Assembly: GCA_947494145.1 (NCBI GenBank)
Contig: CANLTZ010000013.1
Location: forward strand, 62,001 to 126,000
DNA length: 64,000 bases
DNA from: an uncultured Jannaschia sp.
GTDB taxonomy: Bacteria > Pseudomonadota > Alphaproteobacteria > Rhodobacterales > Rhodobacteraceae
Reading direction: 5' to 3'
The notes beneath the pieces are model-generated. The model was given only the letters and a program-made list of their open reading frames with translations, had not been told where the DNA came from and ran no database searches. The position numbers were made by a program, and so were the translations under genes. Shown piece after piece: positions 35,577 to 43,414 of the stretch. How positions within the stretch are numbered: the first letter of the stretch is position 1; the number at the start of each line of letters is the position of its first letter.

Positions 35577-37313
35577 GTGCCAAACCACCACCCCTTCGCC
35601 CGCCTTTGGGCGGGCTATCTGCGCCGCAGCCTACCCTGGATCATGCTGGCCGCCTGTCTCATGGCGATCGAGGGTGGCGCCGTGGGCATGCTCGCCTGGC
35701 TGTTGGAACCCACGTTTGATCTCGTCTTCGTGGCGGGCCGCAGTGATGCGATCCTTTGGGTCGGGGCTGCGATCTTTGGCCTGTTTGCCCTGCGCGGCGT
35801 GGCTGGCGTGACACAACGCACCATCATGGCGCGCGTGATGATGCGGGCCGCTGCGCGCTTGCAGCACGACTTGCTGTCTCACGTCCTGCGCCTGGATACG
35901 GCCTATTTCGCGACCAACTCACCGGGCCAGTTGATCGAACGGGTCCAGGGCGACGTCCAGGCCGTGCAAGCCACCTGGACGCGCCTGCTGACCGGTGGCG
36001 CCCGCGATGCGGTGGCGCTTGTCGCGCTTCTGGCCGTGGCCCTGTCGGTAGACCCTGTCTGGACGCTGGTGGCTGCCATCGGCGCGCCGCTTCTGGTGGC
36101 GCCCAGCTTGATTGTGCAGCGCTATGTGCGGCGCAAGGCCATCAAACTGCGCGACATCGCCGGGACCCGCACGACCCGCCTGGATGAAATCTTTCACGGC
36201 ATCACCCCCATCAAGCTCAACGGGATGGAGGCCTATCAGGCCGCCCGCTTTCGCACTGCCACCGATCAGATGGTCCGCGCGGCGATCCGCACCCAGGCCG
36301 GGCAGGCCACGGTGCCCGCCCTGGTGGATCTGGCCATCGGCGCGGGCTTCTTCGCCGTGCTGGTCTATGGCGGCCCGCAGATCATCGCGGGCGAGAAATC
36401 CATCGGGGAGTTCATGGCCTTCTTCACCGCCATGTCCCTGGCATTCCAGCCGCTGCGCCGCCTGGCCACCCTGTCGGGCGCGTGGCAGACCATGATGGCC
36501 TCGCTCGACCGCATCTTCGCCCTGCGCGACACTGTCCCCACGATCACTGAGCCCGCCACGCCGCGCATTGCCCGCCCCCGCGACACATCGGTCGTCTTCG
36601 ATAATGTCCACCTAGCCTATGGGGACGCTGCCGCCTTGCAGGGCCTCCGTTTCGAGGCGCAAGCGGGTCAGACCACGGCGCTTGTCGGCCCGTCCGGTGC
36701 GGGTAAAAGCACCGTCTTCAACCTACTGACCCGTCTGGTGGAGCCCGCTTCGGGCCAAGTGACCATCGGTGGCCAGGACATCCGCGACTTCGCCTTGTCC
36801 GACCTGCGCGGGCTGTTTTCCGTCGTCAGCCAAGACGCGCTTCTTTTCGACGAAACCCTGCGCGAAAACTTGGTGCTGGGCCGGGATGATATCTCCGAAG
36901 ATCGCTTGCGTGCGGCCATCGACGCAGCCCATGTGGCCGATTTCTTGCCCGATCTGCCCGGCGGCTTGGAGGCCCCCGTGGGCCCACGGGGCACCAATCT
37001 GTCGGGCGGGCAGCGCCAGCGCGTGGCCATCGCCCGCGCCTTGCTGCGGGACACGCCCATCCTGCTTTTAGACGAACCCACAAGCGCGCTTGATGCGGCG
37101 TCAGAGCGGATCGTGCAAACCGCGCTTGCCGACCTGTCCCGCGGGCGGACGACCCTGGTGATCGCCCATCGGCTCAGCACCGTGCGTGGCGCCGACAGGA
37201 TCATCGTCATGGATCGCGGAAAGGTTGTGGAACAGGGGGATCACCGGGCCCTGATGGCGCGCGGCGGGCTCTATACCCATCTGCATGGCCTGCAATTCGG
37301 AGAGGTCGCGTGA
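35577..37313 (+). CDS. MsbA-type ABC exporter (permease-ATPase fusion)
   Basis: A 578-residue half-transporter. The membrane domain covers about residues 15-300, then an ATPase with Walker A GPSGAGKST, signature LSGGQRQR, Walker B ILLLDEPTSALD and the H-loop AHRLST. The LDTAYFATNSPGQLIERVQGD region resembles lipid and lipopolysaccharide flippases of the MsbA group. I chose the GTG at 35577, preceded by GAAGG at 7 bases; a GTG at 35547 is the alternative. A glycosyltransferase starts one base after the stop, so the flipped molecule may be a glycolipid. Confidence 0.88.
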   Translation: MPNHHPFARLWAGYLRRSLPWIMLAACLMAIEGGAVGMLAWLLEPTFDLVFVAGRSDAILWVGAAIFGLFALRGVAGVTQRTIMARVMMRAAARLQHDLLSHVLRLDTAYFATNSPGQLIERVQGDVQAVQATWTRLLTGGARDAVALVALLAVALSVDPVWTLVAAIGAPLLVAPSLIVQRYVRRKAIKLRDIAGTRTTRLDEIFHGITPIKLNGMEAYQAARFRTATDQMVRAAIRTQAGQATVPALVDLAIGAGFFAVLVYGGPQIIAGEKSIGEFMAFFTAMSLAFQPLRRLATLSGAWQTMMASLDRIFALRDTVPTITEPATPRIARPRDTSVVFDNVHLAYGDAAALQGLRFEAQAGQTTALVGPSGAGKSTVFNLLTRLVEPASGQVTIGGQDIRDFALSDLRGLFSVVSQDALLFDETLRENLVLGRDDISEDRLRAAIDAAHVADFLPDLPGGLEAPVGPRGTNLSGGQRQRVAIARALLRDTPILLLDEPTSALDAASERIVQTALADLSRGRTTLVIAHRLSTVRGADRIIVMDRGKVVEQGDHRALMARGGLYTHLHGLQFGEVA

Positions 37314-37314
37314 G

Positions 37315-38361
37315 GTGGCCGAACTCGTCGTCACAAACCTCAACCGCCGCTTCACGGGCGTGTCTTCGACCACCGCGCGCCTGGTCCCGCACCACGCGAC
37401 GCGCTATGACTTGGCGTTGGCCGGCCACGCGCTGCCGGGTTGTCCCGCGCCCGTCAGTCTGGCGCGCGCCCGGGCGCTGACGGCCCAGCCCCCGCCGGGC
37501 CGTCCCTTCGCCATCTGGCACGTGCGCCGCAACTCCGAAATGCGCGCGGCCCTATGGGCGCGCGATGTGTTGCGCCTGCCCATCCGTATCGTCTTCACCA
37601 CGGCGGGCACGCACCGCCATTCCGCGTTGCCCCGCTGGTTGATGGGGCGGATGGATGCGCTTATCGCCACCAGTGATGCGGCGGCCCAGGGCAAACCCCA
37701 CCTGCGCGCCGTCGTATCCCATGGCGTCGATTGCGACCTGTGGCACCCCGCAGATAACCGCGCCGTTGCCTGGGCCGCCACGGGCTTTCCCGGGCGCCGT
37801 GGTATCGCTGCGGTGGGACGCATCCGGCCTTCGAAGGGCACGGACCGCTTTGTTGAGGTCATGTGCCGCCTGCTGCCCCGGCACGCGGATGTCACGGCGT
37901 TGATTTTGGGCCAGGCTAGGCCGCAAGACAGGCGCTTCTTGCAACGCTTGAAGGACCGCGTTGCCGGTGCTGGGCTGACCAAGCGCATCCTGTTCCCCGG
38001 AGAGGTCGCAGCCCCCAATATGCCCGCTTTGGTCCGGGCGTGTTCGGTCCTCGTGCCTTTGCCGCGATATGAGCCCTACGGCATGACGCCGTTGGAAGGC
38101 ATGGCATCCGGGGTGCCCTTCGTGGGCTCCCCCACCGGGGCATTCGCGCGGTTCGCGGGCGCGCAGGAGGCGGGGATCGTCGTATCAGAGGACGCGCTCG
38201 TGCCGCAGGCGGAGGCTGCTTTGGACACGCTTCTATCGGACTCGGCGCGCTTGGCGGCCATATCGGTGGCGGCGCGGGCGCGGGCGGTGCGGGAGTTTTC
38301 TGTTTTGCGTGAGGCGGAGGGGGTCGCCGCAATCTATGAGGCGCTCTGGGCGGAAGGCTGA
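37315..38361 (+). CDS. Family 4 glycosyltransferase
   Basis: A 348-residue GT-B glycosyltransferase. VSHGVDCDLWHP, GRIRPSKGTDRFVEV and the C-terminal donor-site EPYGMTPLEGMASGVPFVGS (the EX7E region) are typical of GT4. It resembles lipopolysaccharide-core transferases of the LpcC kind. The GTG at 37315 follows GGAGAG by about 9 bases and lies one base after the ABC exporter stop. Its 3' end overlaps that of the opposing sulfotransferase-like gene by 28 bases. Confidence 0.88.
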   Translation: MAELVVTNLNRRFTGVSSTTARLVPHHATRYDLALAGHALPGCPAPVSLARARALTAQPPPGRPFAIWHVRRNSEMRAALWARDVLRLPIRIVFTTAGTHRHSALPRWLMGRMDALIATSDAAAQGKPHLRAVVSHGVDCDLWHPADNRAVAWAATGFPGRRGIAAVGRIRPSKGTDRFVEVMCRLLPRHADVTALILGQARPQDRRFLQRLKDRVAGAGLTKRILFPGEVAAPNMPALVRACSVLVPLPRYEPYGMTPLEGMASGVPFVGSPTGAFARFAGAQEAGIVVSEDALVPQAEAALDTLLSDSARLAAISVAARARAVREFSVLREAEGVAAIYEALWAEG

Positions 38362-39041
38362 AGTTTGCGGGCTTTCAAGGCGTTATAAAAGGGCAGGGCG
38401 CTTTGAAGCAGATCGTCACGCCCTACCACCGGCAAAGGGCCCTCGGGGCCATTGAAGGTGGTGGACCGGTGGACGGCATTGTACCAATGGGCGGCCCAGA
38501 TGCCATCGGCGGGGTGGCCGCCAGCGGGCCAGGACAGCATGGCCTCGGAGAAGGGCAGCCCCAATTCGGAACAAAGTTTTTCCAGCATGTCCCGTGGGTT
38601 GTCGCGTAGATCGGAAGTGTCCAGGATGAGGCCGCCCAAACGGTCGTAAAGCGTCGCCTGGGCGGCGAAGCCCAGGTCGAATTCAGTGATTTCGTGACGC
38701 TTTTCGCCGTAGCTGGCGATCACGCGTGCAGGGTGGCGGATTAGGTGGATGTGGACGGCATCCGCAGCCCAGTCCAGGGGGAAGTCCGCAAGCATATGAT
38801 GGGCCATATGCTTTTGATAAGTATGAGGTTTTCCGCCTTTCGCGCAGAGCGTTGCGACGATCCGGGGGGCGGTGGGCTGGCTTGCGAGGATGGCATCGCG
38901 CATGGGGTGTTCGAGGCCGGTCTCGGCAAGGAAGGCGGCATAGAAAGGTTCGTCCAATATGCTGAAATCAGGACGATTTCCGAAAGAATACATCATTGCG
39001 GTAGAAAGGTTTCGGGGCCCGGACCAGGATGCGATCTTCAT
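38334..39041 (-). CDS. Sulfotransferase-like protein
   Basis: A 235-residue protein of the sulfotransferase P-loop superfamily. The N-terminal SWSGPRNLSTAMMYSFGNRPD matches the 5'-phosphosulfate loop, and IHLIRHPARVIASYGEKRHE fits the 3'-phosphate binding Arg/Ser segment. It would use PAPS to sulfate a small molecule or sugar; the acceptor is unknown. I chose the ATG at 39041; a GTG lies four codons upstream. The neighbouring GT4 hints at a sulfated glycolipid, as inference only. Confidence 0.78.
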   Translation of the reverse strand: MKIASWSGPRNLSTAMMYSFGNRPDFSILDEPFYAAFLAETGLEHPMRDAILASQPTAPRIVATLCAKGGKPHTYQKHMAHHMLADFPLDWAADAVHIHLIRHPARVIASYGEKRHEITEFDLGFAAQATLYDRLGGLILDTSDLRDNPRDMLEKLCSELGLPFSEAMLSWPAGGHPADGIWAAHWYNAVHRSTTFNGPEGPLPVVGRDDLLQSALPFYNALKARKLQPSAQSAS

Positions 39042-39053
39042 AGTGAGATCCAC

Positions 39054-39297
39054 GTCTGTATTTGTCTACGTAGAGGGTGTGTAGAGGGTGTCATCTGTAC
39101 ATGCTGTCAATTAATACACACATTTTACTAAGATAACGATCTAATGTGATTTTTTGCAGATCCCAGGGCTGCAGAGATTAATTTTTATGCGCGTCGAGAA
39201 AAAATTAGCATTTGGCACGAAATGTCGCAGCCCAGCCAGCCTTTCGGCACAGTGCGCCTACAGGGTCCGCTACATTGAAAATTGAAAGCCAAGATCC
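39054..39297. promoter_or_regulatory. AT-richer divergent promoter region with tandem 11-bp repeat
   Basis: 244 bases, distinctly lower in GC than both flanks. On the minus strand TTGACA (39110-39105) is a good -35 box for the sulfotransferase-like gene, though its -10 is unclear. GTAGAGGGTGT occurs twice back to back at 39070-39080 and 39081-39091, where a regulator of that promoter could bind. The plus-strand side, up to the PstS/OmpA gene, shows no clear boxes. Confidence 0.45.
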
Positions 39298-40920
39298 ATG
39301 TTGCGTAGCACAAGAACAAAAAGCAGTCGCCTTTCCGGACGGTTAGGCGCAATTGCAACCATCCTTGCCGTCGTCGTGGCCCCTGCATTCGCAGATCAGA
39401 GCGCACCCATTCAGCTTGAAACCAATGACGGGAACATGTCCATTACCGGACAGCTTCTCAGCTCCGAAGATGGCAGTTATGTCGTCCAGACCGAACAACT
39501 CGGCATTCTTCGAATCCAGGCCGACAGTGTGACCTGCACCGGCATCGTGTGCCCCGAGGTTTCGACTTTTGGCCCCGACTTCGGTATCTACGGATCGCGG
39601 ACGGTTGGCACGACGCTCATCCCCAACCTGCTGCGCGGCTATGCCCGGTCGGTCGGGGCGACTTATGAGATCGAGCCCACCGACGACCCGGCCGAACGGA
39701 TCGTGCGCCTTACCAACGCCGACGGCAACCTACGCGCACGGATCGATCTGCAGGTCCGCGGCTCGGGCAGCGCCTTTCCCGCGCTGGCCGAAGGCGTCGC
39801 CGCCATCGGCGTGGCCGACCGCCGCAGGAAGGACAGCGATGTCGAGAAGATCGCGGCCGCAGGCATCCCCGACCTGCGCGACACCGCGGATGAAACGGTG
39901 CTGGGCGTCGACGGCATCGTGATGATCACCCATCCCGACAACCCCGTTCGCAATCTGACATCGCTGGAAGTCGCCAAGATCTGGTCCGGTGAGATTACAA
40001 ACTGGCTGGAACTGGGCGGCGGCGATGTGCCGATCACCGTCAATTCCTTCAGCGAAAGCTCGGGCGACCGCGCGGTGATGATGGATGCGCTGGTACGTCC
40101 AAACAACCGCGACGAAACCGCCCCCATCACCCGTTGGAGCGCTTATCAGGATATGGTCGACGCCGTTATGGGCGACCGCGGCGGCATAGGCTTCGTGGGC
40201 CGCTGGCTGGCACGCACGAACGATGTCAACCTACTGGATATCCGAGAGGAATGTGGCCTGCTGTCACCGCCCACTGACTTCCGCATGAAGATCGAGGGCT
40301 ATGCGCTGTCGCGCCGTCTTTATGCCTACACCAAACCCGGTGTGATCCACCCCGAGGCGCAGGCCTTCCTGGACTGGACGCTCACCAAAGAGGCGCAGGC
40401 CTACATCAAGGAAAGCAACTTCATCGACCGTGAACTGGAGCGTATGCGCCTGGAAGACATGGGCATGATGCTGGTTCATACCGCCGCGGTAGAGCCCGAC
40501 TTCAGCGGCGCGCAGTATTCGGACATGATGCAGCAGCTGCGCGGCGCCGACCGGCTGAGCGTGTCGTTCCGCTTCCGCCCAGGGTCGAGCCAGTTGGATA
40601 TCGAATCGGTCCGCAACATCGAGGAACTGGCCGAACGCATGAAGGCGGGTGAGTTCGACGGCATGGAAGTCCTGCTCGTGGGTTTCGCGGATTCCATAGG
40701 CGACCAACAGCTCAACACCGCCCTGGCGCAGGACCGTGCCAACTCCGTGCGCAATGTTCTGGCGAGCGCGATGCCGCGCGAGGATGTCGCGCGCGTGCGC
40801 CCGATCAGCTACGGCGAATTGTTGCCGCTGTCGTGCAACGAAACCGAAGCCGGCCGCGAACGCAATCGCCGCGTGGAAGTGTGGCTGCGCTTACCCGGAA
40901 GCCGGTCGATCCTGCGCTGA
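39298..40920 (+). CDS. PstS-like substrate-binding protein fused to an OmpA domain
   Basis: A 540-residue exported protein with a signal peptide (cleavage near AFA, residue 32). Residues about 95-390 form a phosphate-binding-protein-like domain (GSRTVGTTLIPNLLRGYA, RGSGSAFPAL, VDGIVMITHPDNPVRNLTSLEVAKIWSGEITNW). Residues 420-540 are an OmpA C-terminal peptidoglycan-binding domain (FRFRPGSSQLDIESVRNIEELAE, GFADSIGDQQLNTALAQDRANSVR). The fusion would hold a solute-binding domain on the cell wall in the periplasm. Ligand unknown; no ABC permease lies nearby. A strong terminator follows. Confidence 0.88.
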   Translation: MLRSTRTKSSRLSGRLGAIATILAVVVAPAFADQSAPIQLETNDGNMSITGQLLSSEDGSYVVQTEQLGILRIQADSVTCTGIVCPEVSTFGPDFGIYGSRTVGTTLIPNLLRGYARSVGATYEIEPTDDPAERIVRLTNADGNLRARIDLQVRGSGSAFPALAEGVAAIGVADRRRKDSDVEKIAAAGIPDLRDTADETVLGVDGIVMITHPDNPVRNLTSLEVAKIWSGEITNWLELGGGDVPITVNSFSESSGDRAVMMDALVRPNNRDETAPITRWSAYQDMVDAVMGDRGGIGFVGRWLARTNDVNLLDIREECGLLSPPTDFRMKIEGYALSRRLYAYTKPGVIHPEAQAFLDWTLTKEAQAYIKESNFIDRELERMRLEDMGMMLVHTAAVEPDFSGAQYSDMMQQLRGADRLSVSFRFRPGSSQLDIESVRNIEELAERMKAGEFDGMEVLLVGFADSIGDQQLNTALAQDRANSVRNVLASAMPREDVARVRPISYGELLPLSCNETEAGRERNRRVEVWLRLPGSRSILR

Positions 40921-40950
40921 TCGCCCGCTTACCGGACTGCTTCACGCATC

Positions 40951-40987
40951 GGGGCGCCGACGATCTGTCGGCGCCCCTTGCCGTTTT
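40951..40987 (+). terminator. Terminator after the PstS/OmpA gene
   Basis: GGGGCGCCGAC (40951-40961) and GTCGGCGCCCC (40967-40977) form an 11-bp perfect stem with a 5-base loop, followed by TTGCCGTTTTT. It sits between two convergent genes. Confidence 0.85.
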
Positions 40988-41009
40988 TCGGCTCGCGCGT
41001 TCCGCCCGG

Positions 41010-41906
41010 TCACGCGGTGACGAGGGTCTTGTAGAGGCCTCGGATACGTTCGGTCATCGGGCCCAGTCTGCCGGCGCCGATGGTGCGGCCGTCGACTTCG
41101 CCCACGGGGGTCTGGGCGCCGAACGTGCCGGTCAGGAAGGCCTCATCGGCGGAATAGGTGTCGACCAGCGAAAAGTTGCGCTCAAAAACGGGGATGTCGT
41201 TGGCGCGGCAGAGGTCGATGACTTTCTGGCGGGTGATGCCGTTCATGCAGTAATCGCCGGTGGACGTCCAAACCGCACCGCCGCGCACGATGAAGAAGTT
41301 GCAGGCATTGGTGGTGTTCACGAAGCCATGGACATCAAGCATCAGCGCCTCATCCGCGCCCGCCTTTTCCGCAGCGATGCAAGCCAGGATGCAATTGAGC
41401 TTGGAATGGGAGTTCAGCTTGGGGTCCTGCGTCATGGGCAGGCCGCGTTGGTGAGGCACGGTGGCCAAGCGAATGGGGCGGGGGATCTTTGGGCGGGAAT
41501 GTTCCATGATGATGACCATGGTCGGCCCCTCGACGGACAGGCGTGGGTGCTGGAACGGCAGGCGCTTGATACCGCGGGTCACCATCAGGCGCGCATGGGC
41601 ATCGGTTTGCATGTCGTTGGCGGCGCGGGTTTCCTCCAACGCGGCAAGGATGTCGGCGGGCGTCCGCTCGATATCGAGGTCGATGGCTTTCGCCGCTTCG
41701 AACAATCGCGCGATATGTTCATCGGGGAAGGTCCAACGGCCATCGTATAGCCGTAGGCCTTCCCACACGCCGTCGCCTAGCAGGAAGCCGCTGTCATAGA
41801 CGCTGACTTTGGCGTCCGCGCGCGGGACGAGCTTCCCGTCGATCCAGATCAGGATCGATGCGTTGCGGGCGTCGTCTTCGGCCTCATGGGTGCTGATGTC
41901 GGTCAT
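41010..41906 (-). CDS. Class IV aminotransferase, D-amino-acid type
   Basis: A 298-residue PLP fold-type IV enzyme. It shows DSGFLLGDGVWEGLRLYDG, the Lys-bearing SHSKLNCILA, DEALMLDVHGFVNTTNACNFF and MNGITRQKVIDL. The GDGVWE block and the order of motifs are closer to D-amino-acid or aminodeoxychorismate-type members than to IlvE at 20641. D-alanine/D-glutamate transamination is possible but unproven. It stands alone between a terminator and a small plus-strand frame. Confidence 0.85.
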   Translation of the reverse strand: MTDISTHEAEDDARNASILIWIDGKLVPRADAKVSVYDSGFLLGDGVWEGLRLYDGRWTFPDEHIARLFEAAKAIDLDIERTPADILAALEETRAANDMQTDAHARLMVTRGIKRLPFQHPRLSVEGPTMVIIMEHSRPKIPRPIRLATVPHQRGLPMTQDPKLNSHSKLNCILACIAAEKAGADEALMLDVHGFVNTTNACNFFIVRGGAVWTSTGDYCMNGITRQKVIDLCRANDIPVFERNFSLVDTYSADEAFLTGTFGAQTPVGEVDGRTIGAGRLGPMTERIRGLYKTLVTA

Positions 41907-41991
41907 GGCGCGACCGTGATCTCACGCGGGCGTGATTTGCAAGTGGGGTCATTGGGGCGCGATCATGGAAGTGATGAAAAGGGGGTGCCCC

Positions 41992-42132
41992 ATGTCCGTT
42001 GCTACGAATATCCGCATCGCCGCTACAATCCTGGCCATCTTGGCGGGGTTGGTATTGCAGAAGGTCGACCACCTGCGTGACATGCAGGCGGGCTGTGACC
42101 CGTGTGAGATCGGCTACGTTCTGCCATCCTGA
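41992..42132 (+). CDS. Small membrane protein, 46 residues, tentative
   Basis: A short frame with a start after AAAAGGGGG (spacing about 7). It encodes one hydrophobic helix (IRIAATILAILAGLVLQ) followed by a short polar tail with two Cys (GCDPCEIG). It could be a single-span membrane peptide. No family is recognised. The gap of 85 bases from the divergent aminotransferase would allow a promoter. Confidence 0.4.
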   Translation: MSVATNIRIAATILAILAGLVLQKVDHLRDMQAGCDPCEIGYVLPS

Positions 42133-42160
42133 TCTTGGGGCGCCCCGTTGGGTGCTTTGA

Positions 42161-42445
42161 TCAGATCGAAAAGCGCAGGTCGGAGACGATCATCTGCAAG
42201 ATGATGATGCCCAATATGAACACGAGCGGCGCCAGATCGAGCCCGCCCGTGGCGGGAAGAACGCGCCGGATCCGGCTGTAGGCGGGTTCCAGAAGGCGGT
42301 TCAGGCCGTCCCAAAGCTGCGCCACAATGGGTTGGTGCAGGTTGAGTACGCCAAAATTGATCAACCAAGACATGATGATATGCGCCACGGCAAACCACCA
42401 GGCCACGTTCAGAAGCAAAAGCAGGATGTTGAAGATCGTGTCCAT
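42161..42445 (-). CDS. YggT-family membrane protein
   Basis: A 94-residue inner-membrane protein with two hydrophobic hairpins. LNVAWWFAVAHIIMSWLINFG, then RLLEPAYSRIRRVLPATGGLDLAPLVFILGIIILQ matches YggT, where the P-x-x-x-x-R-R-x-x-P and DxxP segments are conserved. YggT proteins are linked to osmotic tolerance, cell division or cofactor-C assembly in different groups; the role here is unknown. The ATG at 42445 begins the family-like part. Confidence 0.88.
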   Translation of the reverse strand: MDTIFNILLLLLNVAWWFAVAHIIMSWLINFGVLNLHQPIVAQLWDGLNRLLEPAYSRIRRVLPATGGLDLAPLVFILGIIILQMIVSDLRFSI

Positions 42446-42552
42446 GGGGCCTCGGGTGTTGTGCGATGTTGATCTAGGGGCCGCGGGGACGCGGCGCAAC
42501 CTGACGTGCGGTTTCGGTTGACCTCTGCGGCAGGCGGGGACAGGTCGGCGCA

Positions 42553-43107
42553 ATGTATCCTTTCATCCGCCTCGCCTGGCATATGTGGTCGCAGCGCAAG
42601 GCGCCGCGTCTGGCCGTCACCGACATCCATGTGTCGCACCATCGTTGCATGCCTTGGGATATCGACCCCTGGATGGAGCTCAACAACGGGCGGACGCTGT
42701 CGCTGTACGACCTGGGCCGTTTGGGCGCGGGGATGCGATTGGGGCTGATCGCGGCGCTGCGGAGACGGCGCTGGGGGCTTGCGGTGGCGGGTGCGTCGGT
42801 GCGGTATCGCAGGCGCGTAACGGCCTTCCAGAAGATCGAGATGCGGACGCAATGCGTGGGCTGGGATGGGCGCTTCGTCTACATCGTCCAGTCGATGTGG
42901 GTGAAGGGCACGTGCTGTTCGCAAGCTCTAATGCGCACGGCGGTGACCGCGAAGGGTCGTGCTATCGACCCCGCCGAAGTGATCGCCGAGATCGGATATG
43001 ACGGCCCACCGCCCGCCTTGCCCGATTGGGTGGCCGCCTGGGTCGAGGCCGAGGGGACGCGCCCCTGGCCGCCGGTCGCTGATGAGGTGCGCTCTGGCAC
43101 GGCCTGA
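42553..43107 (+). CDS. Acyl-CoA thioesterase-like hotdog protein
   Basis: A 184-residue hotdog-fold protein of the THEM6/4HBT-like type. HHRCMPWDIDPWMELNNGRTLSLYDLGR matches the Asp-containing core (xDxxxHxNNxxY-like), then AGASVRYRRRVTAFQKIEMRTQCVGWDGRFVYIVQSMW. Such enzymes hydrolyse acyl-CoA or hydroxyaryl-CoA. It diverges from the YggT gene across 107 bases. Substrate unknown. Confidence 0.78.
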   Translation: MYPFIRLAWHMWSQRKAPRLAVTDIHVSHHRCMPWDIDPWMELNNGRTLSLYDLGRLGAGMRLGLIAALRRRRWGLAVAGASVRYRRRVTAFQKIEMRTQCVGWDGRFVYIVQSMWVKGTCCSQALMRTAVTAKGRAIDPAEVIAEIGYDGPPPALPDWVAAWVEAEGTRPWPPVADEVRSGTA

Positions 43108-43414
43108 GTTCTGGGTGCGTGAGTACGGGCGTTTGAGGTCTGCTGCGCGGCGGGTTCGCGATCGGTGTTAAAGCGGTTTTCGGAAGAACCTGAATCAGCA
43201 TTTCCGAAAAACGTTCCGCCATCGCATTGCTGTTGCGACGTTTCTCAAAAAGCTGATGCTTCGGGTTTTTCGAGACCCGCTATAAGCCAGCAGGGCGCCG
43301 TTTCTCGGCCATCTTTAGACGTACAAGGGTGCGACGCCAAAGGTCCCCTCACTTCAGGCAGACGTTGCAAGCCCCTGCGATCCTGCGCAAAGTCCGGCGA
43401 AAGAAGGGGGCTCC
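43108..43414. other. 307-bp gap holding a repeat element
   Basis: No gene is supported. The gap carries the 115-bp palindromic repeat at 43170-43284 and, after it, about 130 bases of unremarkable DNA leading to GGGGG just before the UMF1 transporter start. Confidence 0.6.
43170..43284 (+). repeat. 115-bp palindromic intergenic repeat, copy A
   Basis: It runs from AAAGCGGTTTTCGGAA to CGAGACCCGCTATA and aligns over its whole length, with three single-base gaps and about 80% identity by eye, with 47327-47441. The two ends are imperfect inverted repeats of each other (AGCGG...CCGCT). A short inner hairpin is also possible. It does not encode a protein. Confidence 0.75.
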
